A stretch of 64,000 nt of DNA from Pseudonocardia sp. GTDB lineage: Bacteria > Actinomycetota > Actinomycetes > Mycobacteriales > Pseudonocardiaceae. The position numbers and the translations under genes were made by a program. Each line of letters starts with the position of its first letter. The first letter of the stretch is position 1. The stretch covers positions 1 to 64,000 of the forward strand of contig NZ_JAODNI010000092.1 of the NCBI RefSeq assembly GCF_025465255.1, written 5' to 3'. This document shows, piece by piece, positions 45,152 to 54,233 of the stretch. The notes under the pieces are model-generated. The model had not been told where the DNA came from. It searched no databases and was given only the letters and a program-made list of their open reading frames with translations.

Positions 45152-45706
45152 GTGGACTTCATCGGTTACAGAAGTGACGCGCTCGGCGCTGCCGTCGAAC
45201 TGGTGAACACGGTCACGGCCGCGCCGGCGGGCCGTAACGGCGAGAGCGCGCCGCCGAACCAGCTCCGCGAGGTCCTGCTCGCCCACGGTTACCTCGCGGG
45301 CCGGGCGCCCGCATCGGTGGAGCCCACGTTGCGGGGCTGGGCGCACCGGCTGCGCACCGTGTTCGACGCCGAGGACCTCGACGAGACCGCGGCGGCGGTG
45401 AACGCGGTGCTCGCGGACGTCGTGATCGGCCCGCACCTGACCCGGCACGACGACCAGAGCTGGCATCTGCACTACTCGCCGCCGGACGCCGCCGTGGTGG
45501 ACCGGGTCCGCTCCACCACCGCCTTCGCCCTCGCCATGCTGGTGTCCGAGTACGGGATGGACCGGCACGGTGTCTGCGCCGCGGACGGCTGCTCGCGGGT
45601 CTTCGCGGACACCTCCCGCAACGCCGCCCGCCGCTACTGCTCCCCGGCCTGCGCCAACCGCTCCGCGGTCGCCGCCCACCGAGCCCGCCAGCGCTCGTCC
45701 CGCTGA
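45152..45706 (+). CDS. CGNR zinc-finger protein (ABATE domain)
   Basis: 184 residues. The N-terminal helical ABATE-type region runs to about residue 125. The C-terminal finger is CAADGCSRVFADTSRNAARR followed by YCSPACANRSAVAAHRAR: four Cys ligands and the CGNR element, here CANR. These proteins are thought to be stress-responsive transcription regulators. AGGAG lies 10 bases before the GTG. A terminator shared with glgA follows. Confidence 0.88.
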   Translation: MDFIGYRSDALGAAVELVNTVTAAPAGRNGESAPPNQLREVLLAHGYLAGRAPASVEPTLRGWAHRLRTVFDAEDLDETAAAVNAVLADVVIGPHLTRHDDQSWHLHYSPPDAAVVDRVRSTTAFALAMLVSEYGMDRHGVCAADGCSRVFADTSRNAARRYCSPACANRSAVAAHRARQRSSR

Positions 45707-45709
45707 CCG

Positions 45710-45738
45710 CGACTCGCGCGGCCTCACACCGCGAGTCG
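45710..45738. terminator. Bidirectional terminator between CGNR gene and glgA
   Basis: CGACTCGCG pairs with CGCGAGTCG (9 bp, 11-base loop) between two convergent genes. The arm contains GCGAGTCG, the core of the repeats at 17194-17256. Confidence 0.7.
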
Positions 45739-45752
45739 TTGTCTTCGGCGGT

Positions 45753-46913
45753 CTACAGGTTGCGGTAGATCTCGACCGTGCGCTCGGCCGCCTGCTCCCA
45801 GGCGAACTCCCGTACCGCCCGCTCGCGGCCCGCGACGCCCATCGCCTCGGCGCGGGCGGGGTCCGCGAGCAGGGCGTTGACGGCGTCGGCGATCCCGCTG
45901 CGGAAGGTCTCCGTGTCGTGCTCGTCATAGTGCACGAGGGTCCCCGTCACGCCGTCCTCGACGACCTCCGGGATCCCGCCCACGTCGGAGGCGACGACGG
46001 CCGTGCCGCACGCCATCGCCTCCAGGTTGACGATCCCCAGCGGCTCGTACACCGACGGGCAGACGAACACCGTCGCGGCGGACAGCAGTTGGCGGACCTC
46101 GGTAGTGCCGAGCATGCGTCGCACCCAGATCACACCGGGCCGGGCGGAGGCCAGCTCGCTGACCGCCTTCTCCGTCTCCTCGGCGATCTCCGGGGTGTCC
46201 GGCGCGCCTGCGCAGAGCACGATCTGGGCGTCCGGGTTGATCGAGTGCGCCGCGGCGACCAGGTGCCCGAGACCCTTCTGCCGGGTGATCCGCCCGACGA
46301 ACACGACGATCGGCCGGTCCGGGTCCACCCCGGCCTCGACGACGGCGTCCCGGCCGGGATCCGGCCGGTAGAACTCGGTGTCGATCCCGTTGTGAACCAC
46401 GTGGACCCGGGCGGGGTCGAGGGAGGGGTAGCAGTCCAGGACGTCGTCCCGCATGCCCCGGCTGACGGCGATCACGGCGTCCGCGGACTCGTAGGCGGTC
46501 TTCTCCACCCAGGACGAGAGCCGGTAGCCGCCGCCGAGCTGCTCGGCCTTCCACGGGCGTCGAGGCTCGAGCGAGTGCGCGGTGACGACGTGCGGGATCC
46601 CGTAGAGGATCTTCGCGAGGTGCCCGGCCATGTTCGCGTACCAGGTGTGGGAGTGCGCGACGTCGGCGTCCTGCAGCCCCGCGACCATCGACAGGTCCAC
46701 GCCCAGCGTCTGCAGCGCGGCGTTCGCCCCGGCCAGGCCGCCCGGGGTGGCGTAGGTCGTCACCCCCTCGCGGGGTGGGGAGCCGGCGCCGCCGAAGGCG
46801 TGCACGTCGACGTCGACGAGGGCCCGGAGGGCAGGGACGAGGTGCGCGACATGGACCCCGGCGCCGCCGTAGACGTCCGGGGGATATTCGCGGGTGAGCA
46901 GACCGATCCGCAC
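45753..46913 (-). CDS. glgA: Glycogen synthase / alpha-maltose-1-phosphate synthase (GlgA/GlgM type)
   Basis: 386 residues, GT4 family, GT-B fold. N-terminal KT/RxGG-like element VYGGAGVHVAHLVPAL; C-terminal sugar-nucleotide domain with VFVGRITRQKGLGHLV and the E-x7-E motif in YEPLGIVNLEAMACGTAVVA. The size and the pairing with a divergent glgC match Rv1212c, shown in mycobacteria to make maltose-1-phosphate from ADP-glucose (GlgM). So the product may be maltose-1-phosphate rather than glycogen directly. No clear Shine-Dalgarno precedes the GTG. Confidence 0.92.
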   Translation of the reverse strand: MRIGLLTREYPPDVYGGAGVHVAHLVPALRALVDVDVHAFGGAGSPPREGVTTYATPGGLAGANAALQTLGVDLSMVAGLQDADVAHSHTWYANMAGHLAKILYGIPHVVTAHSLEPRRPWKAEQLGGGYRLSSWVEKTAYESADAVIAVSRGMRDDVLDCYPSLDPARVHVVHNGIDTEFYRPDPGRDAVVEAGVDPDRPIVVFVGRITRQKGLGHLVAAAHSINPDAQIVLCAGAPDTPEIAEETEKAVSELASARPGVIWVRRMLGTTEVRQLLSAATVFVCPSVYEPLGIVNLEAMACGTAVVASDVGGIPEVVEDGVTGTLVHYDEHDTETFRSGIADAVNALLADPARAEAMGVAGRERAVREFAWEQAAERTVEIYRNL

Positions 46914-47001
46914 GCGGACACACGCTATCGGTTGATCGGCCGCCGACACAGGGCCTTCTCGGTGTGGCCCAGCACCCGCCGGGCGCACTAGGGTCTCCAC
47001 C

Positions 47002-47052
47002 GTGACCGTGCGACTGCTGGACGGGCCGTCCGGGAAGGGCGGCAGGCGATGA
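47002..47052 (+). CDS. Leaderless 16-codon ORF coupled to glgC
   Basis: GTG to TGA, reading [22 protein letters not shown] (46989-46994) lies 7 bases before the GTG, the leaderless arrangement seen at many genes here. The TGA overlaps the glgC ATG (ATGA), so ribosomes finishing this ORF would be placed at the glgC start. The codons for GKGGRR also form the glgC Shine-Dalgarno region (GGCAGG). It could be a coupling peptide or simply the 5' end of the glgC transcript; translation is not proven. Confidence 0.45.
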   Translation: MTVRLLDGPSGKGGRR

Positions 47053-48293
47053 CGTCCTCCCGGATGCTGACCCCCGGAGGCATGCCGGCGAACGTGCTCG
47101 GCATCGTCCTGGCCGGCGGTGAGGGCAAGAGGCTGTGGCCGCTGACGGCGGACCGCGCGAAACCGGGTGTGCCGTTCGGCGGCAACTACCGCCTGATCGA
47201 CTTCGTGCTCTCCAACCTGGTGAACGCCGGGGTGCACCGGATCTGCGTGCTGACGCAGTACAAGTCGCACTCGCTGGACCGGCACATCTCCACCACGTGG
47301 CGGCTCTCGAGTGTGCTCGGGCAGTACATCACCACGGTCCCGGCGCAGCAGCGGCTCGGCCGCCGCTGGTACACCGGCAGCGCGGATGCGATCTTCCAGA
47401 GCCTCAACCTCGTCTACGACGAGAGGCCGGACTACATCGCGGTCTTCGGCGCGGACCACGTGTACCGCATGGACCCGAGCCAGATGATCGCGCAGCACAT
47501 CGAGACCGGGGCGGGCGTCACCGTCGCCGGGATCCGGGTGCCGCGGATGGAGGCCAAGGCCTTCGGCTGCATCGACTCGGACGCGGAAGGCAAGATCGTC
47601 GGGTTCCTCGAGAAGCCGTCGGACCCGCCGCACGTCCCGGACGACCCCGAGGTCACGTTCGCCTCGATGGGCAACTACGTGTTCACCACGGAGACGCTCA
47701 TCGACGCGCTGCGGGCCGACGCCGAGGACCCGGACTCGGACCATGACATGGGCGGGGACATCATCCCGCGGCTGGTCAACGAGGGCGAGGCGCACGTCTA
47801 CGACTTCGCGGACAACGTCGTCCCCGGCGAGACGGACCGCGACCGCGGCTACTGGCGCGACGTCGGCACGATCGACGCCTACTACGACTCGCACACCGAC
47901 CTCGTCTCGGTGCACCCGATCTTCAACCTCTACAACGAGCGCTGGCCGATCCGCACGGCGACGCCGCCGCTGCCGCCGGCCAAGTTCGTCGAGGGCGGGA
48001 TCGCGCAGGACTCCATCGTCGGCGCGGGCACGATCATCTCCGGCGCGATCGTCCGCCGGTCCACGATCAGCCCGAACGTGACGATCCAGGCCGGCGCCGA
48101 GGTGTCGGACTCGGTGATCCTGCCGGGGGTGAAGATCGGCCGGGGCGCCGTGGTGCGCCGCGCGATCCTGGACAAGAACGTCGTGGTGCCCGACGGCGCG
48201 CTGATCGGCGTCGACCTGGCCCTGGACCGGGCGCGCTACACGGTGAGCCCGGGCGGGGTCGTCGTCCTCGGCAAGGGCGTCACCGCCCTCTGA
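47049..48293 (+). CDS. glgC: Glucose-1-phosphate adenylyltransferase
   Basis: 414 residues. Nucleotidyltransferase motif [20 protein letters not shown], then [28 protein letters not shown] and FLEKPSDPP, followed by a left-handed beta-helix C-terminus with hexapeptide repeats ([20 protein letters not shown]). It makes ADP-glucose for the divergently encoded GlgA/GlgM. The ATG overlaps the stop of a 16-codon leaderless ORF. It ends 5 bases before the convergent methyltransferase gene, with no room for a separate terminator. Confidence 0.96.
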   Translation: MTSSRMLTPGGMPANVLGIVLAGGEGKRLWPLTADRAKPGVPFGGNYRLIDFVLSNLVNAGVHRICVLTQYKSHSLDRHISTTWRLSSVLGQYITTVPAQQRLGRRWYTGSADAIFQSLNLVYDERPDYIAVFGADHVYRMDPSQMIAQHIETGAGVTVAGIRVPRMEAKAFGCIDSDAEGKIVGFLEKPSDPPHVPDDPEVTFASMGNYVFTTETLIDALRADAEDPDSDHDMGGDIIPRLVNEGEAHVYDFADNVVPGETDRDRGYWRDVGTIDAYYDSHTDLVSVHPIFNLYNERWPIRTATPPLPPAKFVEGGIAQDSIVGAGTIISGAIVRRSTISPNVTIQAGAEVSDSVILPGVKIGRGAVVRRAILDKNVVVPDGALIGVDLALDRARYTVSPGGVVVLGKGVTAL

Positions 48294-48297
48294 GGAG

Positions 48298-48963
48298 TCA
48301 GACGCGCGTCGCGCAGAGCAGGCCCTGCCCCAGCGGGAGCAGGGCCGCGACCAGGCGTTCGTCGTCCCGGGCGAGGTCCGCGACCTCCTGCAGCGCCGCG
48401 GCGGCGATGTCGGCGCGTTCGTGGCCGTCGTGGCCGGCGCGGTCGATCCCGGGGTCCGCGAGCACGCCCTCCAGCACGACGACGCCGCCCGGCCGGATCA
48501 GCCGGACGGCCTCCTCGAGGTACCGCGGGTACTCGGTGGGCACGGCGTCGACGAACACCAGGTCGTAGCCGCCGTCGGTGAGCCGGGGGAGGACCTCGAG
48601 GGCCATGCCGTTGATCAGCCGGAGCCGGGACGGGCCGTAACCGGCGTCGAGGAACGAGCGGCGGGCCGCCCGCTGGAGCTCGGGGTCGACGTCGATCGAG
48701 GTCAGCGTGCCGTCCCCGGACATCCCGCGGAGCAGCCAGAGCCCGCTCACGCCCGCTCCGGTGCCGATCTCCACGACCGCCTTCGCCGACGTCGTCGCGG
48801 CCAGGAACGCCAGCGCGGCACCGACACCGCTGGTCACCGGGGTCGCGCCCGCCGCGTCCCCGCGGGCGCGGGCGGACGCCAGGACGTCGTCCTCGGCGAG
48901 GTAGCCGTCGGCGGTGCCCATCGGGCGGTCCGCCCGCTCGTTCGCCGCCAGGGGGCCGGTCAT
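48298..48963 (-). CDS. O-methyltransferase (Rv1220c-like)
   Basis: 221 residues. SAM-binding motif I is [39 protein letters not shown] follows as motif II/III, where the Asp binds a metal in class I catechol O-methyltransferase-like enzymes. The substrate is unknown. TAAGTT on the minus strand (48970-48975) is 6 bases before the ATG (leaderless pattern). It is divergent from sigE in the same order as Rv1220c-Rv1221. Confidence 0.9.
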   Translation of the reverse strand: MTGPLAANERADRPMGTADGYLAEDDVLASARARGDAAGATPVTSGVGAALAFLAATTSAKAVVEIGTGAGVSGLWLLRGMSGDGTLTSIDVDPELQRAARRSFLDAGYGPSRLRLINGMALEVLPRLTDGGYDLVFVDAVPTEYPRYLEEAVRLIRPGGVVVLEGVLADPGIDRAGHDGHERADIAAAALQEVADLARDDERLVAALLPLGQGLLCATRV

Positions 48964-49043
48964 GGCACGAACTTACTGTGCGCAGGCCCGGCCACCGCGC
49001 GGACGGGGAGGAAGATCGGGAAATTTCGTGTGTCGGGAGATTT

Positions 49044-49070
49044 CACAGGCTCTTCTCAGTCGGATCTCAC
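49044..49070. promoter_or_regulatory. CACAG/CTCAG/CTCAC repeats in the sigE promoter region
   Basis: CACAG (49044), CTCAG (49055) and CTCAC (49066) are spaced exactly 11 bp. The middle pair, CTCAG-n6-CTCAC, mirrors CTCAG-n6-CTCAG at 15076-15111 read on the other strand. In M. tuberculosis the OmpR-type regulator MprA controls sigE through direct-repeat boxes, so this is a candidate response regulator site. GGAACC at 49107 could be an ECF -35, but I see no matching -10 at the usual distance. Confidence 0.5.
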
Positions 49071-49206
49071 ACTTCTGTCATGGGGGTGGGGCACCGTGTG
49101 GAGCGTGGAACCGGGGTCGTCGGTTTCACACCGGCGAACCGGGGAACCCCCGCAATTCGCTCGTCGCCACGAAGGCACGACCCGCCGCAGGAGGTGCGCT
49201 CCCCCG

Positions 49207-49869
49207 ATGACCGACCGACCGGCCACCGTGGGCTTCGACGCGGAAACGGTGACGTCCTCGTCGCCGGGCTCCGTGTCGCTGCCCGGCGAAGGGCCCGAAT
49301 GGACCCCGCCGAGCTGGGACGAGGTCGTCCGAGAGCACGCGGACCGGGTCTACCGGCTCGCGTACCGGCTCAGCGGCAACCCTCACGACGCGGAGGACCT
49401 CACCCAGGAGACCTTCATCCGGGTCTTCCGCTCGCTCGCGAACTACAAGCCCGGCACCTTCGAGGGCTGGCTGCACCGGATCACCACGAACCTGTTCCTG
49501 GACATGGTCCGCCGCCGCGCCCGCGTGCGCATGGAGGGCCTGCCCGAGGACACGGACCGGCTCCCGGGCGGCGGCCCGGAGCCGGAGACGGTCTTCTCGG
49601 AGACCCACCTGGACCCGATGCTGCAGGACGCGCTGGACGAGCTGCCCCCGGAGTTCCGGGCCGCGGTCGTGCTGTGTGACGTGGAAGGCCTCTCCTACGA
49701 GGAGATCGGCGCCACGCTCGGCGTGAAGCTGGGTACCGTGAGGAGCAGGATCCACCGTGGTCGCGCTCAGCTGCGCGGTGCGCTCGAGCGTCGCCGCGCG
49801 GAGGGCGAGCAGCTGTGGAGAGGTGGTCGGGGTGAGCTGGTGATGGCCGGGGAGGTAGCGGGTCGATGA
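49207..49869 (+). CDS. sigE: ECF sigma factor SigE
   Basis: 220 residues. Region 2: [59 protein letters not shown]. Region 4: [20 protein letters not shown] and the helix-turn-helix [20 protein letters not shown]. It directs transcription of envelope-stress genes. AGGAGGTG is about 10 bases before the ATG. The anti-sigma gene overlaps it by 4 bases, followed by htrA and tatB exactly as Rv1221-Rv1224, which makes the SigE assignment firm. Repeats at 49044-49070 may bring it under two-component control. Confidence 0.95.
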   Translation: MTDRPATVGFDAETVTSSSPGSVSLPGEGPEWTPPSWDEVVREHADRVYRLAYRLSGNPHDAEDLTQETFIRVFRSLANYKPGTFEGWLHRITTNLFLDMVRRRARVRMEGLPEDTDRLPGGGPEPETVFSETHLDPMLQDALDELPPEFRAAVVLCDVEGLSYEEIGATLGVKLGTVRSRIHRGRAQLRGALERRRAEGEQLWRGGRGELVMAGEVAGR

Positions 49870-50651
49870 CCGAGGCGCGCCGCAGGTTCGTCCGCGGACC
49901 CGGCTGGGGCACGGACCACCTGTCCTCGGACGCGGTGGTGGCCTTCGTCGACGGCGAGCTCGCCGCCGGTGCCCACGAGCGGGCCACCGCCCACGTCCGC
50001 GAATGCCTGGAGTGCACCGCCGAGGTGCGCGTCCAGCGGCAGGTCCGGACGCGGCTGCGCGGTGCGGACGACCCGACGGTCCCGTCCTCGCTGCTCGCAG
50101 CCCTGCAGTCCATCCCGCACGACGCCGAGCTGCCCCCGTCGCCGCCCGGTCTCGCCATGACCGCGGACGGCACGCTCGTCTCGGTGCTGCGGCCCGAGCG
50201 GATGCCGGACGTCGTCCGGCCCGCCGTCTCCGTCCGGCGGCCCTTCGGCCCCACGCTCCCCGACGCGCCGGCCGGGCTGCCCGACGGCCTCCCGGACCGG
50301 TCCGACGAGCACCCGCAGGCCGGTCGCGTCCGCCGGCTGCGCGTCGGCGCGGTCGGCGCCGTCTCGGGGCTCGCCCTCGGGGCGCTCGCGCTCGGCGCGG
50401 TCCCGTCCGCCGGCGTCGTGCACACCGGCGTCCCGGCTCCGCGCGGGGTCCTCGGCGGGGCGGTGCTCGGCGGCGCCGGCGGCGTCGTGCCGGCCGCACG
50501 TCTGCAGGGCACCCAGGGCGCCACGAGCCGCGCGGTCTCGACGCCGTCCGCCTCGGCCACCCCGACCGCCGCCCCGATCCTCCCCGCCGAGCTCCGCCAG
50601 GACGAGCGCGCGGCCGTCCCGGCGTCGTTCCCGCCGGCCGGTCTGCGCTGA
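49866..50651 (+). CDS. rseA: Anti-sigma factor (RseA-like, zf-HC2)
   Basis: 261 residues. The zinc-associated anti-sigma domain has [20 protein letters not shown] and the HxxxCxxC motif in [16 protein letters not shown]. One hydrophobic segment near residues 160-185 ([20 protein letters not shown]) could anchor it in the membrane, and a Pro/Ala/Thr-rich C-terminus follows. It should hold SigE inactive until a redox or envelope signal. The ATG overlaps the sigE stop by 4 bases (ATGA). Confidence 0.92.
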   Translation: MTEARRRFVRGPGWGTDHLSSDAVVAFVDGELAAGAHERATAHVRECLECTAEVRVQRQVRTRLRGADDPTVPSSLLAALQSIPHDAELPPSPPGLAMTADGTLVSVLRPERMPDVVRPAVSVRRPFGPTLPDAPAGLPDGLPDRSDEHPQAGRVRRLRVGAVGAVSGLALGALALGAVPSAGVVHTGVPAPRGVLGGAVLGGAGGVVPAARLQGTQGATSRAVSTPSASATPTAAPILPAELRQDERAAVPASFPPAGLR

Positions 50652-50743
50652 GCTCTCCCGCCCGGCCCGGCTACGCGGACTTCACCCCGTATCCGGCAGG
50701 CTGAGCGGGTCCGATCAGTCCCGTCCCCTGGAGCCGGCCTGCG

Positions 50744-52354
50744 ATGTCAGACGAGCAGGACGCGCGCGAGCGCGCCGAGCCGGACTCGTCCGTGCCCCCG
50801 CAGGACGCACCCCGACAGGACGCACCCCGACAGGACGCGTCCGGGGCCGAGATCGCCGATCTCCGTGCCGAAGGTGCGGGCGGCCCGCCGCGGCTGAGTC
50901 CACGCCCGATCGAGCGGCCGCCCGTCGACCCGGGCACCGCCGCCGCCTTCGCCCGGCCGGACGGGGTCGACGGGGCCTTCGCCTCGACGCTCGGCAGCAA
51001 CGGCCGCGCCCGGCGCGCCCCGGCCCCCACCGCCGCCCTGGCCACGGCCTTCGGCCGTCCCGCGACCGGCGGACCCACCCTGCAACGCCCGCCCGTCGAG
51101 GCCGGCGGCGCCGACGGTGACGGCGCGGACCCCTTCTGGAACTCCGGCGCCCAGCAGGACCCCTGGCGGAACCCCGGGACGCCGGTCGAACTCGGCCCGC
51201 CGCAGCCCGGTGAGGAGACCCCCGGTGCCAGCATGCCGGCCCGCGTCGGCGCCCGGCTCAGCGTCCGGGAGCTGCTGTTCGGTCGCCGCGTCGCCCCGAA
51301 GGCCCTGGCCCTGCTCGGCATCGTCGCGCTGCTCATCGGGGCCGTCGGCGGGCTCGTCGGCCGCTACACCGCGGAGGGCGCCAACTCGCTCACCGAGCCC
51401 GGCGTCACCCTGACCGCGACGTCGGACGGCAAGGAACGCCCGCCCGGCTCGGTCGCGGACATCGCGCAGCGGGTCCTCCCAGCGGTCGTCTCCATCGACG
51501 TCAAGGTGGGGCAGGAGAGCGGGACCGGTTCCGGCGTCGTGATCGACCAGGCCGGTTACGTGCTCACCAACAACCACGTCATCGCCCCGGCCGCGGGCGC
51601 GCAGGGCGCGACCATCGAGGCCGTGTTCAGCGACGGCACCCGGGCCCCGGCGCAGATCGTCGGCCGGGACCCGAAGACGGACCTGGCGGTGGTCAAGGTG
51701 CGGGTCACCAACCCGACCGTCGCGACCATCGGGACGTCGAAGTCGCTGGTCGTCGGGGACGGGGTGATCGCCATCGGGTCGCCGCTCGGCCTGGCCGGCA
51801 CGGTCACCGAGGGCATCGTCAGCGCCGTCGACCGGCCCATCCGGCTCGACGGCGACGGCTCGGACGTGGCGGTCATCGACGCCGTCCAGACCGACGCCGC
51901 GATCAACCCCGGCAACTCCGGCGGGCCGCTCGTGGACTCCACCGGTGCCGTCGTCGGGATCAACAGCGCGATCCGCAGCCTCGGCGCGACGCAGGACGAG
52001 GGCGGTTCCATCGGCCTCGGCTTCGCCATCCCGATCGACGACGCCCGGGTCATCGCGGAGGAGCTCATCGGCACCGGCGTCGTCAAGCACGCGGACCTGG
52101 GCGTCAACACCCGCTCGGTCACCGACGGCGCCTCCGACGGCGCGGAGGTGCAGAACGTCGTGCAGGGCGGGGCGGCCGCCGTGGCCGGGATCCTCGAGGG
52201 GGACGTGATCGTGAAGGTCGCGGACCGGTCCGTCGCCGGAGCGGACGAGCTCGTCGTCGCGGTCCGGGAACGCAACCCCGGGGACGTCGTGCCGATCCAG
52301 CTGGTCCGGGACGGCCGGCCGCTGACGGTGACGGCCACCCTGGCGTCCGACTAG
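50744..52354 (+). CDS. htrA: HtrA/DegP-like S1C serine protease with PDZ domain
   Basis: 536 residues. A long polar, Pro/Ala-rich cytoplasmic N-terminus (about 1-175) precedes one membrane helix (ALALLGIVALLIGAVGGLVG). The trypsin-like domain has His in YVLTNNHVIAP, Asp in DPKTDLAVVKV and Ser in INPGNSGGPLVDS; a PDZ domain ends the protein (AAAVAGILEGDVIVKVADRS). It degrades or refolds damaged envelope proteins. QDAPRQDAPRQDA is a short tandem repeat near residue 20. Part of the sigE operon. Confidence 0.95.
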   Translation: MSDEQDARERAEPDSSVPPQDAPRQDAPRQDASGAEIADLRAEGAGGPPRLSPRPIERPPVDPGTAAAFARPDGVDGAFASTLGSNGRARRAPAPTAALATAFGRPATGGPTLQRPPVEAGGADGDGADPFWNSGAQQDPWRNPGTPVELGPPQPGEETPGASMPARVGARLSVRELLFGRRVAPKALALLGIVALLIGAVGGLVGRYTAEGANSLTEPGVTLTATSDGKERPPGSVADIAQRVLPAVVSIDVKVGQESGTGSGVVIDQAGYVLTNNHVIAPAAGAQGATIEAVFSDGTRAPAQIVGRDPKTDLAVVKVRVTNPTVATIGTSKSLVVGDGVIAIGSPLGLAGTVTEGIVSAVDRPIRLDGDGSDVAVIDAVQTDAAINPGNSGGPLVDSTGAVVGINSAIRSLGATQDEGGSIGLGFAIPIDDARVIAEELIGTGVVKHADLGVNTRSVTDGASDGAEVQNVVQGGAAAVAGILEGDVIVKVADRSVAGADELVVAVRERNPGDVVPIQLVRDGRPLTVTATLASD

Positions 52355-52373
52355 ATCCGAGTAGGCTGGTCGC

Positions 52374-52784
52374 GTGTTCGACTCCGTCGGCTGGGGCGAG
52401 ATCCTGGTCCTCATCGTGGCGGGCCTGTTCATCCTGGGCCCCGAGCGGCTGCCGGCCGCCGCGGCGTGGCTGGGCAAGACCATCCGGCAGGTCCGCGAGT
52501 ACGCCACTGGCGCGAAGGACCAGCTGCGCAACGAGCTCGGCCCGGAGTTCGACGAGCTGCGCAAACCCCTCGAGGACCTCCGCGGCCTGCGGAACTTCAA
52601 CCCCCGCACCGCGGTCCGCCGGAGCCTCTTCGACGACGGCGACCTGTTCGGCGAGAAGCCCAACGGCCACGCTCCGGGAGCGAACGGCGGCAGCGTGACC
52701 CCGCAGCCGCATCCGGCGGCGGCGCCGCAGCCCGAGAAGCTCGCCCCGAACGAGCGCCCCCCGATCGACCCCGACGCGACCTGA
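52374..52784 (+). CDS. tatB: Sec-independent protein translocase subunit TatB
   Basis: 136 residues. The N-terminal helix [20 protein letters not shown] with the following LGPERLP hinge and amphipathic helix ([20 protein letters not shown]) is the TatA/B signature; GPERLP and the length indicate TatB. It works with TatA and TatC to export folded twin-arginine substrates. TAGGCT is 6 bases before the GTG, so it may have its own leaderless transcript besides htrA read-through. Same position as Rv1224. Confidence 0.93.
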   Translation: MFDSVGWGEILVLIVAGLFILGPERLPAAAAWLGKTIRQVREYATGAKDQLRNELGPEFDELRKPLEDLRGLRNFNPRTAVRRSLFDDGDLFGEKPNGHAPGANGGSVTPQPHPAAAPQPEKLAPNERPPIDPDAT

Positions 52785-52815
52785 CCCAGGCTTTCCTGCC
52801 GGTCGGGGTCCGAGC

Positions 52816-54228
52816 TCAGCCGAGCAGCGGCGGGCGGCGGGTGTGGTGGTCCGTCGCCGTCTCGAACGCGTGCGCCGCGGCCAGCACCCGGCCGTCCGCG
52901 TGCCGTGGGCCCACGATCTGCAGCCCCACGGGCAACCCGGCCGAGGTGAACCCGCAGGGGACGCTCGCGGCGGGCTGCTGGGTCATGTTGAACGGGTAGG
53001 TGAAGGGCGTCCAGGACGTCCACCGCGGGTCCGGTGACCCGGGCGGCACCTCGAGCCCGCCGGCGAACGCCGGGATCGGGAGCGTCGGGGTGAGCAGCAG
53101 GTCGTACTCGGCGTGGAACGCGCCCATCAGCGTCCCGAGGTCGTTCCGGACGGCCATCGCGGTCAGGTAGTCCAGGGCGCTGTACCGCGCGCCCTGCTCC
53201 GCGATCTCCACCAGCGACGGGTCCATCTGCGCCCGCGCCCCCGGGCCCAGGTTCTCGATCGTCTTGGCGGCGCCGGAGAACCACAGCACGTGGAAGGGCT
53301 CGACCGGGTCCGCGAACCCGGGCTCCGCGCGCTCGACCGTCGCGCCGAGCGCGGCGAAGACGTCCGCGGCCGCCTCGAAGGCGGCCTCGACCTCGGGGTC
53401 CACGGTCGCGAAGCCCAGCGTCGGGCTGACCGCGATCCGCAGCCCGTCGACACCGTCGGCCAGCGTGTCCGCGAACGTCCGGGCGTACGGGGAGAGCAGC
53501 CAGGGGTCGCGGCCGTCGAAGCCGGAGATCACGTCGAGCAGCAGCGCGGCGTCCGCCGCGGTCCGGGTCATCGGCCCGACGTGCGCGAGCGTGCCGAAGG
53601 GGCTGCCCGGGTGGTGCGCGACGCGGCCGTAGGTCGGCTTGTGGGCGACGGTCCCGGTGAACGCGGCGGGGATGCGGACCGAGCCGCCGCCGTCCGTGCC
53701 GAGGGACAGCGCGCCCATGCCCAGCCCGACGGCCGCGGCGCTGCCGCCGCTGGACCCGCCGGACGTCAGTGTCGGGTCCCAGGGGTTGGTCGTGACCCCG
53801 GTGAGCGGGGAGTCCGTGACGCCCTTCCAGGCCAGCTCCGGGGTCGTCGTCTTGCCCAGCAGCACCGCCCCGGCCTCGCGCACCCGCGCGACCGGCGGCC
53901 CGTCGACCTCGGCGGGCGCGTCGGCTGAGGTGCGCGAGCCGCGGCGGGTCGGCCAGCCGGTCGTCAGCAGGATGTCCTTGATCGAGGTCGGCACGCCGTC
54001 CAGCGGCCCGCACGGCGTTCGCGCCTGCCAGCGGGCCTCGGACTCCTTGGCCGAGGTCTGTGCGCCCTCGGCGTCGACCAGGTTGAAGGCGTTGACGGTG
54101 TCGTTCAGCGCGGCGATCCGGTCGAGCGCGTCCCGGGTGGCCTCCACGGGCGAGAGCTCCCCGGTCCGGTAGGCGGCGAGCAGGTCGGCGGCCGAGAGGT
54201 CGGCGGTGGTCCTGGTGGGGGTGGACAC
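52816..54228 (-). CDS. Amidase (amidase signature family)
   Basis: 470 residues. The Ser-Ser-Lys triad is visible: Lys84 (SIKDILLTTG), cis-Ser159 (TSGGSSGGSAAAV) and nucleophile Ser183 (GTDGGGSVRIPA). It hydrolyses a carboxamide of unknown identity. AAAGGG lies 10 bases before the GTG. It follows the 2-hydroxyacid dehydrogenase gene by only 5 bases, so both are one transcript, divergent from the DUF3830 gene and sharing its promoter region and operator. It is the first gene of an island inserted between tatB and mrp. Confidence 0.93.
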   Translation of the reverse strand: MSTPTRTTADLSAADLLAAYRTGELSPVEATRDALDRIAALNDTVNAFNLVDAEGAQTSAKESEARWQARTPCGPLDGVPTSIKDILLTTGWPTRRGSRTSADAPAEVDGPPVARVREAGAVLLGKTTTPELAWKGVTDSPLTGVTTNPWDPTLTSGGSSGGSAAAVGLGMGALSLGTDGGGSVRIPAAFTGTVAHKPTYGRVAHHPGSPFGTLAHVGPMTRTAADAALLLDVISGFDGRDPWLLSPYARTFADTLADGVDGLRIAVSPTLGFATVDPEVEAAFEAAADVFAALGATVERAEPGFADPVEPFHVLWFSGAAKTIENLGPGARAQMDPSLVEIAEQGARYSALDYLTAMAVRNDLGTLMGAFHAEYDLLLTPTLPIPAFAGGLEVPPGSPDPRWTSWTPFTYPFNMTQQPAASVPCGFTSAGLPVGLQIVGPRHADGRVLAAAHAFETATDHHTRRPPLLG

Positions 54229-54233
54229 GGGGA

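Noticed and set aside
46914..47001. Riboswitch between glgA and glgC
   Set aside because: The gap is short and holds a leaderless promoter; no conserved riboswitch core was recognisable.
49107..49130. Autoregulatory ECF promoter of sigE (GGAACC with GTT)
   Set aside because: The GTT-like -10 is about 11 bases from GGAAC, too close for the usual 16-19 base spacing.
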